From Streptomyces sp. NA02950 (GTDB lineage Bacteria; Actinomycetota; Actinomycetes; Streptomycetales; Streptomycetaceae): DNA of 64,000 nt. This document shows positions 44,319 through 53,277 of the stretch, piece by piece. The DNA lies in assembly GCF_013364155.1 (NCBI RefSeq), contig NZ_CP054916.1, positions 1,549,001 to 1,613,000 of the forward strand, written 5' to 3'. The notes under the pieces are model-generated. The model had not been told where the DNA came from. It saw nothing but the letters and a program-made list of their open reading frames with translations, and did not search any database. A program made the position numbers and the translations under genes. How positions within the stretch are numbered: the stretch's first letter is position 1; every line of letters begins with the position of its first letter.

Positions 44319-45535
44319 ACAAAACATGGACGGCCGCTTCGGGGATGCCAGCTTCCGTCACCACGGATCGCGGTCTCGCCCGGCTCCGGGCCGCCATCAC
44401 CGTCTTCTTCGTCCTCGACGGCTTCGTGTTCGCCGGATGGGTGGCGCGGATCCCCGCTATCAAGGAGCAGACCGGCGCGTCGGAGGGTGCGCTCGGACTG
44501 GCCCTGCTGTGCATATCGACGGGTGCCGCGGCCACCATGATGGCCACCGGGCGGCTCTGCCGGCGCTTCGGCAGCCATGCCACGACGGTCGCCGCGGCCG
44601 CCCTGTTCTCGCTGAGCGTCGCCCTGCCGCCGCTGACGCACTCCGTACCCGCCCTGGGACTGGTACTGCTCGTCTTCGGCACCGGGTTCGGCGGTCTCAA
44701 CGTCGCCATGAACAGCGCGGCGGTCGACCTCATCGCCGCCCTGCGCCGCCCGATCATGCCCAGTTTCCACGCGGCCTTCAGTCTCGGCGGTGTGGTCGGG
44801 GCGGGACTGGGCGGGCTGATCGCCAACCACACCTCCCCCGTCCGCCACCTGGCACTGCTGGCGGCCGTCGGGCTGCTGCTCACGGCGGTCGCCGGACGGG
44901 TGCTGACCTCCCTCCCGGCGCCCTCGCGGAAGGCACCGGAGACGGCCGGGACACCGGCGGATTCCCCCGGGCGGCCGAAGGCGGCGCGCCGCCTCGTGGC
45001 CGTCTTCGGTCTGATCGCCCTGTGCACGGCGTACGGCGAGGGCGCGATGGCCGACTGGGCCGCACTCCATCTGCGCCAGGACCTCGACGCCTCCGCCGGG
45101 GTCGCTGCGGCGGGCTACTCGGTCTTCGCCCTGACGATGACCGTCGGCCGGCTGTCCGGCACAGCACTGGTCGAACGGCTCGGCCGGACACGGACGTTGG
45201 TCATGGGCGGATCCACGGCGGCGGCCGGGATGCTGCTGGGCTCGCTCGCCCCGACGGTCTGGCTCGCCCTGCTCGGCTTCGCCGTCACCGGACTCGGCCT
45301 GGCCAACATCTTCCCGGTCGCGATCGCGCGGGCGGGTGCGCTGACCGGACCGGCCGGGGTCGCCGCGGCCTCCACCCTCGGCTACGTCGGCATGCTGCTC
45401 GGCCCGGCGACGATCGGCTTCCTCGCGGACTGGCTCTCGCTGTCCGTCGCGCTGACCACGGTCTCGGCACTGGCGGCGGTCTCGGCCGTCATCGCCTACG
45501 GAACGCGCAACGCCGCCCGTACGAGCGGCGACTGA
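44306..45535 (+). CDS. MFS transporter
   Basis: 409 residues, 12 predicted spans. Conserved features: VFAGWVARIPAIKEQTG, FGTGFGGLNVAMNSAAVDL, FHAAFSLGGVVGAGLGGL, and LGYVGMLLGPATIGFLADWL near the end. The GxxNVAMN and MPSFHAAFSLGG segments resemble the fucose-permease-like/YbjJ subgroup. Substrate unknown; the divergent ROK gene suggests a sugar or sugar-like compound. GTG 44306 is supported by the -10 spacing; ATG 44345 is the conventional alternative. Confidence 0.78.
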   Translation: MPTLNKTWTAASGMPASVTTDRGLARLRAAITVFFVLDGFVFAGWVARIPAIKEQTGASEGALGLALLCISTGAAATMMATGRLCRRFGSHATTVAAAALFSLSVALPPLTHSVPALGLVLLVFGTGFGGLNVAMNSAAVDLIAALRRPIMPSFHAAFSLGGVVGAGLGGLIANHTSPVRHLALLAAVGLLLTAVAGRVLTSLPAPSRKAPETAGTPADSPGRPKAARRLVAVFGLIALCTAYGEGAMADWAALHLRQDLDASAGVAAAGYSVFALTMTVGRLSGTALVERLGRTRTLVMGGSTAAAGMLLGSLAPTVWLALLGFAVTGLGLANIFPVAIARAGALTGPAGVAAASTLGYVGMLLGPATIGFLADWLSLSVALTTVSALAAVSAVIAYGTRNAARTSGD

Positions 45536-45617
45536 GCAACCGTCCCGCCGTCCGCCTCCGCCCGTCGGACCGCCGTCGGGCGGCCCGGGTGTCGGTGGCG
45601 GCTGGCAGAATCCCGCC

Positions 45618-46358
45618 ATGGACACCAGTGCGCTGATCGACACCCTGGACCACGAGGGACGACTGCTGGCCGACACCGCGGCCGGGGCCGGGCCGGACGC
45701 CCCCGTTCCGACCTGCCCCGAATGGCGCGTCCGCGACCTGCTGAGCCATCTGGGGCGGGTGCACCGCTTCGCGACCCGGCTCGTCGCCGAGGGCCTGGCC
45801 GGGCCGCCGCCCTTCACCCCCGATCCTCAGCTGGACGGCGATGCGTTGCCCGAGTGGTTCCGCGAGGGACACCGCACCCTGGTCGGGACGCTGCGCGCCG
45901 CCGATCCGGGGCTGAGGTGCTTCACCTTCTTCCCCGCGCCCTCCCCGCTGGCGTTCTGGGCCCGGCGGCAGGCCCATGAGACGGCGATCCACCGGGTCGA
46001 CGCCGAAGCGGCGCTGGGCGTGGACCCCTCACCGGTCGCCCCGGAGTTCGCCGCCGACGGGCTCGACGAGCTGCTGTCCGGATTCCATACCCAGGAGCGC
46101 AGCGGGATGCGGACGGACACCCCGCGCACCCTCCGGCTGCGGGCCACCGATCAGAACACGGTGTGGACCGTGTGGCTGTCCGACGGGGTTCCGCGCACCG
46201 AGCGCAATGACGACGGGGCGGCGGACTGCGAACTCTCCGGGCCGGTCGGCACGCTCTATTTCGCGCTGTGGAACCGGCTGCCGCTCAGCGCGCTGGACAC
46301 CGAGGGCGATCCCGAGCTCGCCCGACTGTGGCGGGAGCGCGCGGCCATCGGAGGGTGA
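45618..46358 (+). CDS. maleylpyruvate-isomerase-family mycothiol-dependent enzyme
   Basis: 246 residues. The N-terminal MDMPI_N/DinB-like four-helix bundle has TCPEWRVRDLLSHLGRVHRF (metal His H44) and WARRQAHETAIHRVDAEAAL with the remaining metal ligands. The C-terminal part (from about 160) is the MDMPI_C sterol-carrier-like domain. Members use mycothiol as a cofactor to isomerise or conjugate small molecules; the substrate of this one is unknown. ATG 45618. Confidence 0.82.
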   Translation: MDTSALIDTLDHEGRLLADTAAGAGPDAPVPTCPEWRVRDLLSHLGRVHRFATRLVAEGLAGPPPFTPDPQLDGDALPEWFREGHRTLVGTLRAADPGLRCFTFFPAPSPLAFWARRQAHETAIHRVDAEAALGVDPSPVAPEFAADGLDELLSGFHTQERSGMRTDTPRTLRLRATDQNTVWTVWLSDGVPRTERNDDGAADCELSGPVGTLYFALWNRLPLSALDTEGDPELARLWRERAAIGG

Positions 46359-46378
46359 GCGAAGCCATCCGATATGGG

Positions 46379-46408
46379 GTTACCGGAGAGTAACAAAGCA
46401 TGCTAGCT
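46379..46408 (+). promoter_or_regulatory. promoter and operator of the DUF4442 gene
   Basis: A perfect inverted repeat GTTAC-CGGAGA-GTAAC (46379-46394) overlaps a -35-like TTACCG (46380-46385). TAGCTT (46403-46408) lies 17 bases further on, and the ATG is eight bases after that with no ribosome site, so the transcript is probably leaderless. The repeat resembles TetR-type operators. Confidence 0.5.
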
Positions 46409-46415
46409 TCCAGCC

Positions 46416-46901
46416 ATGTCTCGTCGATCGCTGTCCGCACGGACGCTGCGCCACGGAATGAACATGTGGCCGCCCTATCTCTTCGCCGGTGTGCGGGTGC
46501 TGCACCTCGCCGACGACTGGAGCAACGCACGGGTCCGGCTGCGGCTGCACCGCCACAACCGCAACTACGTGGGCACCCACTTCGGCGGCTCGCTGTTCGC
46601 GATGGGCGACCCGTTCTGGATGCTGCTGACGATGAACCGCCTCGGCCGGGAGTACATCGTCTGGGACAAGGCCGGGGAGATCGAGTTCGTCTCCCCCGGC
46701 CGCGGGGACGTCTTCGCCGACTTCAAGCTCACCGAGGACCGGCTCGACGAGATCCGCGAGGCCACGGCGGACGGCGGCAAGGCACTGCCGTGGTTCGAGA
46801 ACGATGTGGTGGCCGCCGACGGTACGGTCGTGGCACGCGTGCGGAAGCAGCTCTATGTGCGCCGTAAGCGGGGTGCGGAGCAGCGGACCGGCACCGCCTG
46901 A
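46416..46901 (+). CDS. DUF4442 hotdog-fold (thioesterase-like) protein
   Basis: 161 residues. Pattern: NMWPPYLFAGVRVLHLADDW, RLRLHRHNRNYVGTHFGGSL and FAMGDPFWMLLTMNRLGREY are the DUF4442/YiiD C-terminal hotdog signature, with the conserved N-Y-V-G-T-H-F-G-G-S helix start. Thioesterase action on acyl-CoA or acyl-carrier protein is plausible but unproven. Preceded by a strong operator-like palindrome, so it is probably regulated by a TetR protein elsewhere. Confidence 0.78.
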   Translation: MSRRSLSARTLRHGMNMWPPYLFAGVRVLHLADDWSNARVRLRLHRHNRNYVGTHFGGSLFAMGDPFWMLLTMNRLGREYIVWDKAGEIEFVSPGRGDVFADFKLTEDRLDEIREATADGGKALPWFENDVVAADGTVVARVRKQLYVRRKRGAEQRTGTA

Positions 46902-46920
46902 CCGCGACCGACCGCATACC

Positions 46921-46941
46921 GCCGACCGCCGACCGCCGACC
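46921..46941 (+). repeat. GCCGACC x 3 short tandem repeat
   Basis: Three perfect 7-base units directly upstream of the ribosome site of the small membrane protein gene at 46964. Copy-number change here would alter leader length only. Confidence 0.7.
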
Positions 46942-46963
46942 GGAAAGGCGAGGACTGATACGG

Positions 46964-47209
46964 ATGACCCGACCCCGTGGCCACCGTGACCGCGACGCGC
47001 TCACGGTGGAGATCGTCTTCGCCGTTGTCACCGGCGGACTGCTCGCCGTCGTCCTCTTCTTCGCCCTCGCGGGCCCCCACCTCCTCGGCGGCCTGGGCGA
47101 CGGCCACGAAGGGGTCTGGGTGCGGACCGCCGGGGCGGTGGCCGCCGCCGGATTCGCCCTCCGCGTCGTCCAGGTCCTGTGGTGGCAGCCCCGCAAGAGG
47201 CGTGAATGA
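46964..47209 (+). CDS. small two-span membrane protein (DUF6332-like)
   Basis: 81 residues. RDALTVEIVFAVVTGGLLAV starts the first helix, and TAGAVAAAGFALRVVQVLWW ends the second; the C-terminus is Lys/Arg-rich (QPRKRRE). The pattern matches small Streptomyces membrane proteins I know as DUF6332, of unknown function. Its stop overlaps the start of the decayed gene that follows (ATGA, 47206-47209). Confidence 0.68.
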   Translation: MTRPRGHRDRDALTVEIVFAVVTGGLLAVVLFFALAGPHLLGGLGDGHEGVWVRTAGAVAAAGFALRVVQVLWWQPRKRRE

Positions 47210-47603
47210 GCCACGCTGAGCGGGGGCTCTGGTGGTGCGCCGGACCGCGCTGGGACCGCTCGGACCCGCGCTGGTGTGGCGCCACCCGGCCCACGGTGGC
47301 GGTCTCCCCGCTGGACCCGGACCGTCCGCTCGCCTTTCCCACCGGTGCGCGACGCCTCTGCGTCGGGGTGCGCCGGGGCGCCCGGCACACCCCGTGCCCG
47401 GCCGGTGCCGAGGTGGGCGAGGCGGCCGTCTCGGCGCGGTGCCCGGAGCGCGCGGCTGGACCGCTCGTTCTCCCGCCCGCCTGGTCGCCGCCATCACCGA
47501 CGCCCTGGCCGGCGTACTGGGCGAGCACATCCGCAAGCAGGTCATCCTGACGGTCGCAGGAGTCCCGGACGGCCGCACCGGAGTCGCCGGCGCGATGGTC
47601 TGA
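47206..47603 (+). pseudogene. decayed DUF2797 gene joined to a tautomerase-like fragment
   Basis: The first frame (from ATG 47206) encodes GLWWCAGPRWDRSDPRWCGA, SPLDPDRPLAF, VGVRRGARHTPCPAGAEVGE and ARCPE, which is DUF2797-like. A two-base loss follows ARCPE: the expected continuation (C)ARLDRSFS is present in another frame as RSARLDRSFS. Right after SFS, a third frame continues as RLVAAITDALAGVLGEHIRK then QVILTVAGVPDGRTGVAGAM, like the C-terminus of a 4-oxalocrotonate-tautomerase family protein. Deletion of both gene ends with a frameshift explains this best. One open frame (47232-47603) covers the end but only its last third looks like protein. Confidence 0.65.
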
Positions 47604-47634
47604 CGCGCGGTCCGCCGGGCTCGGCACCAGGCTC

Positions 47635-48318
47635 TCAGCCCAGCCAGCCCGGCCGGACCAGGCCCGATTCATAGGCCAGGACGACGAGTTGGGCGCGGTC
47701 GCGGACGCCCAGTTTGACCATGGTGCGGCTCACATGGGTCTTGGCGGTGAGCGGGCTGACGACCAGCCGGCGGGCGATCTCCTCGTTGGACAGGCCGATG
47801 CCCACCAGGGCCATCACCTCGCGCTCCCGCTCGGTCAGTTCCGCGAGCACCGAGGCGGGCGCGGGTGCCTTCGAACGGGCCGCGAACTCGGCGATCAGAC
47901 GGCGGGTGACACCAGGCGAGAGCAGGGCGTCGCCCTCGACCACGGCGCGTACGGCGCGAAGCAGTTCATCCGGCTCGGTGTCCTTGACGAGGAAGCCGGA
48001 GGCGCCCGCGCGGATCGCCTCGAAGACGTACTCGTCGAGTTCGAAGGTGGTCAGCATGACCACCTTCACCTCCCCCAGCGCGGGGTCCTCGGTGATCCGG
48101 CGGGTCGCGGCCAGCCCGTCGAGCAGCGGCATCCGGATGTCCATCAGGACGACGTCGGGGCGCTGCTCGCGCACCGAGGCCAGCGCCTGTTCACCGTCGG
48201 CGGCCTCGCCGACCACCTCGATGTCCGGCTGGGCGGACAGCAGGGCGCGGAAACCCGCGCGGACCAGGATCTGGTCGTCGGCCAGCAGTACCCGGATCAC
48301 CTGGCTCACCCCGCTCAC
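47635..48318 (-). CDS. LuxR-type response regulator of a DesK-like two-component system
   Basis: 227 residues. Receiver: IRVLLADDQILVRAGFRALL, phospho-acceptor Asp in PDVVLMDIRMPLLDG, Lys in GFLVKDTEPDEL. LuxR helix-turn-helix: LTEREREVMALVGIGLSNEE then IARRLVVSPLTAKTHVSRTM. GTG 48318 overlaps the kinase stop as GTGA and follows GGAGGAG, so kinase and regulator are co-translated. The target genes cannot be told from the window. Confidence 0.88.
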   Translation of the reverse strand: MSGVSQVIRVLLADDQILVRAGFRALLSAQPDIEVVGEAADGEQALASVREQRPDVVLMDIRMPLLDGLAATRRITEDPALGEVKVVMLTTFELDEYVFEAIRAGASGFLVKDTEPDELLRAVRAVVEGDALLSPGVTRRLIAEFAARSKAPAPASVLAELTEREREVMALVGIGLSNEEIARRLVVSPLTAKTHVSRTMVKLGVRDRAQLVVLAYESGLVRPGWLG

Positions 48319-49676
48319 GGTCTCTCCTCCTCCGGCGTGGCCGCCACCGTACCGGCCGGGCGGCCCAGCGGGATGCGGGCGCGGACGCGGAAGCCGCCGT
48401 CCGGGCGCGGGCCCGCCTCGACCGTGCCGCCGAAGGCCGCGGCCCGCTCGCGCATGCCGACCAGGCCGTTGCCGCCGCCCGGCCTCCGGTCCACGGCGCC
48501 CTCCCCGACACCGTCCCCGGTCGCCGGGCCCTCGTCGTCCACCCGCAACTCCAGCTCGTCCGGGGACCAGCGGAGCCGGACCCGGGCGGTCCGGGAGCCG
48601 GAGTGGCGGACGACGTTGGTCAGCGCCTCCTGGACGATCCGGAACGCGGCGAGGTCGGTGCCCGGCGGCAGTGCGGTGCGTACGCCCTCCTCCGCCACCT
48701 CCACCGTCAGCCCCGCGCTCGCCGCCTGCTCGGTCAGCTCGCCCAGCCGGTCCAGACCGGGCGCGGGCGAACGCGGCGCGGCGCCGGACGTCCGCAGCGT
48801 GTCCAGCACCTGCCGGACCTCGCCCAGCGCCTCCTTGCTGGCCGCCTTGATGGTGGTCAGCGCGGTACGGGCCTGTTCGGGGTCCTGGTCGAGGAGGGCG
48901 AGGCCCACCCCCGCCTGGACATGGATGACCGAGATGCTGTGGGCGAGGACGTCGTGCAGTTCGCGGGCGATCCGCAGCCGCTCCTCGTCGGCCCGGCGGC
49001 GTGCCGCCGCCGCCCGCTCGGCCCGCTCCCGGGCCCACTGCTCACGCCGTACGCGGACGAGTTCGGACGCGGCGACGATCGCCGTCGCCCAGGCCGCGAC
49101 CCCCAGCTCCTGCCCCCAGGACGCCGGGCCGTCCCCGCTCGGCGGCAGCCAGCGGTAGAGCCAGTGCCCGATCAGCAGGTGGCCCGCCCACAACAGCCCC
49201 AGCGCGCTCCACGCGGCGATCCGCTGCCCCGCGGCGACCGCGGCCAGGCAGGCGATCACCACGCTGAGGAAGACCGGGCCGTACGGATATCCGGCGCCGA
49301 GGTAGACCAGGGTCACCGCCGCCGTGCCGAACACCGCGAGGCGCGGGTGCGAATGGCGTACGAGCAGCAGCGCGGGCCCGGCGAGCAGCAGCGCGAAGCC
49401 GAGCGGACCGAGGTCCGGCCGGGCGGGCTGGTCGTGTGCGGCGAACCGGGTGCCCACGAGCTGGACGACCGCGACGGCGGCCGAGGAACGCCACGGCAAC
49501 CGTTCGCCGTGCCGCGGCTGCGCCCCCTCCCCGGCCCACCACGGGCCCCGGCCACGCGGCCAGGGGGGCCCGAAGGGGCGGTGACCGGACGGCGGCCGCC
49601 AACGGCCCCGTCCGGCCCGGCCCCGCCCTCCGGCCCGCCCTCGGCGCGGGTCGCGTTCCCCCGGTGAATCGTGCAT
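48315..49676 (-). CDS. DesK-type (HisKA_3) sensor histidine kinase
   Basis: 453 residues. An Arg/Gly/Pro-rich N-terminus is followed by about five membrane helices (80-225). The dimerisation domain has RIARELHDVLAHSISVIHVQ (phospho-acceptor His in ELHD), and the HATPase domain has LTNVVRHSGSRTARV (N-box), VDDEGPATGDG and GGGNGLVGMRERAAAFGG. Signals are probably sensed in or at the membrane. ATG 49676 is the natural start; no clear ribosome site is seen. Translationally coupled to the regulator gene. Confidence 0.85.
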   Translation of the reverse strand: MHDSPGERDPRRGRAGGRGRAGRGRWRPPSGHRPFGPPWPRGRGPWWAGEGAQPRHGERLPWRSSAAVAVVQLVGTRFAAHDQPARPDLGPLGFALLLAGPALLLVRHSHPRLAVFGTAAVTLVYLGAGYPYGPVFLSVVIACLAAVAAGQRIAAWSALGLLWAGHLLIGHWLYRWLPPSGDGPASWGQELGVAAWATAIVAASELVRVRREQWARERAERAAAARRRADEERLRIARELHDVLAHSISVIHVQAGVGLALLDQDPEQARTALTTIKAASKEALGEVRQVLDTLRTSGAAPRSPAPGLDRLGELTEQAASAGLTVEVAEEGVRTALPPGTDLAAFRIVQEALTNVVRHSGSRTARVRLRWSPDELELRVDDEGPATGDGVGEGAVDRRPGGGNGLVGMRERAAAFGGTVEAGPRPDGGFRVRARIPLGRPAGTVAATPEEERP

Positions 49677-50293
49677 ACCCGCCACGCTAGACGGCTCCGA
49701 CCTGCCGCGTCGTCCACCCGACGCGGTGCCCCGGCGTACTCCCCCGGGAGTAGCCCACCGCACGTCCTCCGGGCCCCGACACCGCCAGAGCGCCGCGGCG
49801 GCTCCGCGGCCGCCAGATGAGGGCCCGGGGGTGAACGAACGGGCGCGTCCGGGCCCCGCCCGCCCGGGCGGCGGCCGAGCGGCACCGGGCCGCCGGTCTG
49901 CCCGGCCGACGATCACCCGCGCCAGCGGACGGACGGCACCCCGAGCCGCCGCGGGCCAGGCGAGGCCGCCGGATGGATGGCTCCATCCACCTGCTACCCC
50001 CACGCTGCGGCCGGGCCGCCCGGCCGACGGCTGCCGCCCGCGCGCGACGCATCCGCGCAGGCAGTCAGCCGAACTCCGCACGGCCGACGCCGCCACGCAC
50101 CGGCGCACAACCAGCCGGACGGCGCGCCGGGTCCCACGCGGCGGCGCGCCCGACGGTGCCCCCACCGGAGACGGCGGGACCACGCGCCCCGGGCCCAATC
50201 CGCCACGAACCGCCCGGGGCTCCGCGGACGGTCCGTCCCGCCGGGACGGACCGGAACCTACCCCGCGAGGCGGCCTCGCCGGGTGCGGTTCGC
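49677..50293. other. gene-free GC-rich gap
   Basis: About 620 bases upstream of the DesK-type kinase without a credible gene on either strand. Open frames here have no protein-like composition. The only notable structure is the palindrome GGATGGA-TGGC-TCCATCC (49971-49988). The kinase promoter should lie near the left end; none was clear. The dispersed repeat copy 2 follows at 50294. Confidence 0.6.
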
Positions 50294-50415
50294 TGGCGCC
50301 CCGAAGGGGCGGGTGCTGTGTCGATGTGCGGCTCCGCCGCGTGGGCGCGGCCGGCCACGACGCAGCCGCGGACGAACGACCGCGCCTCGCGGCACGTCCC
50401 GCGGAGCACTGGGGC
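50294..50415. repeat. dispersed intergenic repeat, copy 2
   Basis: Starts TGGCGCCCCGAAGGGGCG like copy 1 at 28818 and shares the blocks TGTGCGGCTCCGCCGCG, CCGGCCACGACGC, GCCGCGGACG and CCCGCGGAGC in the same order and orientation. It ends at the stop codon of the flavoprotein gene, as copy 1 ends at that of the desulfhydrase gene. Confidence 0.85.
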
Positions 50416-51657
50416 TCAGCCGCGGTCCATCGCCATCAGGGCGCGGCGGGCCGCGGGGTGGGTGCGGACGAGTTCGGCGAGGGTGGTGGTGCCGCGCGTG
50501 ATCTTGGTGAACGCGCGCCAGGCCGGGCGGAATCCGGTGATCGCCGCGTGGAACACCCCGGGGCGGCGGGCGAAGGCCGCGTACATTCGGCGGCCGACGC
50601 CCATCTCCGCACCCAGCCCCGCCTTGATCGCGAAGGCGTAGTTCAGGGCCTGGCGGCGGGCGTCGACCGCGTCGTGGGCCTCGGCGATGCGGACCGCCCA
50701 CTCCCCCGCGAGGCGGCCCGAGCGGAGGGCGAAGGAGATGCCCTCGCGGGTCCACGGCTCCAGCAGACCGGCCGCGTCCCCGCACACCAGCACCCGGCCC
50801 CGGGAGAGCGGGGAGTCGTCGGAGCGGCAGCGGGTGAGGTGGCCGGAGGAGACGCTCGGTTCGAATCCGGCGAGGCCGAGCCGGGCGATGAAGTCCTCGA
50901 GGTAGCGCTTGGTCCCGGCGCCCTCGCCGCGCGCGGAGATGACACCGACGGTCAGGGTGTCGCCCTTGGGGAAGACCCACCCGTAACTCCCGGGCATGGG
51001 GCCCCAGTCGATGAGGACCCGGCCCGCCCAGTCCTCCGCGACGGTCGGCGGGACCGGGATCTCGGCCTCGAGGCCGAGGTCCACCTGGTCCAGCTTCACC
51101 CCGACATGGGCCCCTATACGGCTGGCGCTGCCGTCCGCGCCGACCACGGCACGGGCGAGCAGCGTCTCGCCGTCGGCGAGCACCACGGCGACGGTGCGGC
51201 GGTCCGGCACCGAGGGGCCGTGCTGTTCGACGCGGGTGACGGCGGCACCGGTGCGCACCCGGGCACCCGCGTCCTTGGCCGCCTCGACGAGCCCGGCGTC
51301 GAACTCCGGACGGTTGATGAGGCCGAAGAGCGCCTGCTTGGAGCGGCGGGTACGGGAGAGCTTGCCGTTCATCGAGAAGGTCACCGCGTGCACCCGCTCG
51401 CGCAGCGGCAGTTCGAAGCCCGGCGGCAGGGCTTCGCGGGACGGACCGATGATGCCGCCGCCGCAGGTCTTGTAACGGGGCAGTTCGGCCTTCTCCAGCA
51501 GCAGCACCCGGCGGCCCGCGCAGGCGGCGGCGTAGGCCGCGGAGGCACCCGCGGGGCCCGCGCCGACCACCACCACGTCCCACGCCGACTCGTCGCCCGG
51601 CACTGCCGAAGGCCTGGCCGGGGACTCCCCGTTCCGGTCCGTGTTGTCGCTGCTCAC
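50416..51657 (-). CDS. geranylgeranyl-reductase-family FAD-dependent oxidoreductase
   Basis: 413 residues. The FAD-binding Rossmann motif is WDVVVVGAGPAGASAAYAAA, with the family motif ELPRYKTCGGGIIGPS and the second FAD contact GRVLVCGDAAGLLEPWTREG. The pattern LPRYKxCGGG is that of geranylgeranyl reductases, which saturate isoprenoid chains, though relatives act on other substrates. It may act on menaquinone or polyprenyl chains. It is 46 kb from the diterpene operon, so a link is unlikely. GTG 51657 has GGAAG upstream. Confidence 0.78.
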   Translation of the reverse strand: MSSDNTDRNGESPARPSAVPGDESAWDVVVVGAGPAGASAAYAAACAGRRVLLLEKAELPRYKTCGGGIIGPSREALPPGFELPLRERVHAVTFSMNGKLSRTRRSKQALFGLINRPEFDAGLVEAAKDAGARVRTGAAVTRVEQHGPSVPDRRTVAVVLADGETLLARAVVGADGSASRIGAHVGVKLDQVDLGLEAEIPVPPTVAEDWAGRVLIDWGPMPGSYGWVFPKGDTLTVGVISARGEGAGTKRYLEDFIARLGLAGFEPSVSSGHLTRCRSDDSPLSRGRVLVCGDAAGLLEPWTREGISFALRSGRLAGEWAVRIAEAHDAVDARRQALNYAFAIKAGLGAEMGVGRRMYAAFARRPGVFHAAITGFRPAWRAFTKITRGTTTLAELVRTHPAARRALMAMDRG

Positions 51658-51811
51658 GTGTGCTTCCGCTCCCACTCGGCCGACCTGATCACCCTGCGTT
51701 CCCCCACCGTCCGCATCCTACGGCGCGGTGGTGCGCGAACCCGCTGTGGGATGATCGCGGCACCGGATCAAGCCGTACACACGTGCCCATCACAGCACAG
51801 GAGTGTCCCCC

Positions 51812-53245
51812 ATGGAGCATGCACCACACCTCCCGGCCACACACCGCGAGGACAGCGCGGACCGCGCGGACCACGCGAACCGCACGGACCACGCCGCGCT
51901 CGCCGCGACCGTCGCCGCCCTCCAGCCGCGCGCCAAGCGCGAGCTGGCCGAATTGGTGGCGTTCAAGTCGGTCGCGGACCCGGCGCAGTTCCCGCGCAGT
52001 GAGTGCGAGGCGGCCGCGCGATGGGTGGTGGAGGCGCTGGCAGCCGAGGGGTTCCAGGACGTGGCGCTGCTGGACACCCCCGACGGCACCCAGTCCGTGT
52101 ACGGGCTGCTGCCCGGCCCGGCGGGCGCGCCGACCGTACTGCTCTACGCGCATTACGACGTGCAGCCGCCGCTGGACGAGGACGCCTGGCACACCCCGCC
52201 GTTCGAGCTGACCGACCGCAACGGCCGCTGGTACGGACGCGGCGCGGCGGACTGCAAAGGTGGCTTGATCATGCACCTCACCGCCCTGCGTGCGCTCAAG
52301 GAGCACGGCGGTGTCCCGGTCAGCGTCAAGGTGATCGTGGAGGGTTCGGAGGAGCAGGGCACCGGCGGTCTGGAGCGTTACGCGCAGGCGCATCCGGAAC
52401 TGCTGGCCGCCGACGCGATCGTGATCGGTGACGCGGGCAACTTCCGGGTGGGGCTGCCGACGGTGACGGCCACCCTGCGCGGGATGACGCTGCTGCGGGT
52501 GTCGGTGGACACCCTCGAAGGCAATCTGCACTCCGGCCAGTTCGGCGGGGCGGCCCCGGACGCGCTCGCCGCGCTGATCCGGATGCTGGACTCGCTGCGC
52601 GCGGAGGACGGTTCGACGGCGGTCGAGGGGCTGGCGTCGGACGCGGTGTGGGAGGGGTTGCAGTACACGGAGGAGGACTTCCGCAAGGACGCCAAGGTGC
52701 TGGACGGGGTCGAGCTGATCGGCTCGGGTACGGTCGCGGACCGCATCTGGGAGCGTCCGGCCGTCACGGTGATCGGCATCGACTGCCCGCCGGTGGTCGG
52801 CGCGACCCCGTCGGTGCAGGCGAGCGCGCGGGCGCTGGTGAGCCTGCGGGTGCCGCCGGGGGTGGCCGCGGACGAGGCGAACCGGCTGCTGGTCGAGCAT
52901 CTCCGGGCCGCGGCGCCGTGGGGCGCCCGGGTCGCGATGGAGCAGGTCGGCGAGGGCCAGCCGTTCCGCGCGGACACCGGCAGCCCGGCGTACGAGGCGA
53001 TGCGGGCGGCGATGCGCGTGGCGTACGACGGCCAGGACATGGCGACCGCGGGGCAGGGTGGCTCGATTCCGCTGTGCAACACGCTCTCCTCGCTGTATCC
53101 GGAGGCGGAGATTCTGCTGATCGGGCTGAGCGAGCCGGAGGCGCAGATCCACGCGGTCAACGAGAGTGTCTCGCCGGAGGAGTTGGAGAAGCTGTCCCTC
53201 ACCGAGGCGCTGTTCCTGACGTCGTACGCGGCGGGCAGGGGCTGA
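51812..53245 (+). CDS. M20-family metallo-dipeptidase
   Basis: 477 residues. Metal ligands and catalytic residues follow the M20 pattern: VLLYAHYDVQPP (His, Asp), RGAADCKGGLIMHL (bridging Asp), VEGSEEQGTGGL (catalytic and ligand Glu), VIGDAGNF, and GLSEPEAQIHAVNESVSPEE (last His). The dimerisation domain includes EGNLHSGQFGGAAPDAL. It cleaves dipeptides in the cytoplasm, like Streptomyces dipeptidases of the M20D/PepV-like branch. ATG 51812 has AGGAG eight bases upstream. Confidence 0.87.
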   Translation: MEHAPHLPATHREDSADRADHANRTDHAALAATVAALQPRAKRELAELVAFKSVADPAQFPRSECEAAARWVVEALAAEGFQDVALLDTPDGTQSVYGLLPGPAGAPTVLLYAHYDVQPPLDEDAWHTPPFELTDRNGRWYGRGAADCKGGLIMHLTALRALKEHGGVPVSVKVIVEGSEEQGTGGLERYAQAHPELLAADAIVIGDAGNFRVGLPTVTATLRGMTLLRVSVDTLEGNLHSGQFGGAAPDALAALIRMLDSLRAEDGSTAVEGLASDAVWEGLQYTEEDFRKDAKVLDGVELIGSGTVADRIWERPAVTVIGIDCPPVVGATPSVQASARALVSLRVPPGVAADEANRLLVEHLRAAAPWGARVAMEQVGEGQPFRADTGSPAYEAMRAAMRVAYDGQDMATAGQGGSIPLCNTLSSLYPEAEILLIGLSEPEAQIHAVNESVSPEELEKLSLTEALFLTSYAAGRG

Positions 53246-53277
53246 CGCGCTGGGCGGCTTCGGCCGTTCCCGGGCGC

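Noticed and set aside
47232..47603. Continuous open frame that could be a normal 123-residue gene
   Set aside because: Only its last 40 codons are protein-like; the first part overlaps a DUF2797-like sequence in another frame. A remnant is the better reading.
49971..49988. Palindrome GGATGGA-TGGC-TCCATCC as a terminator or operator
   Set aside because: It is about 300 bases from the nearest gene start and over 400 from the nearest stop, with no promoter-like hexamers beside it. Kept only as part of the gap description.
50416..51657. Geranylgeranyl-reductase-like flavoprotein as part of the diterpene pathway
   Set aside because: It is 46 kb away, single, and of a family usually serving quinone or polyprenyl chains. 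Nothing links it to the cyclase operon.
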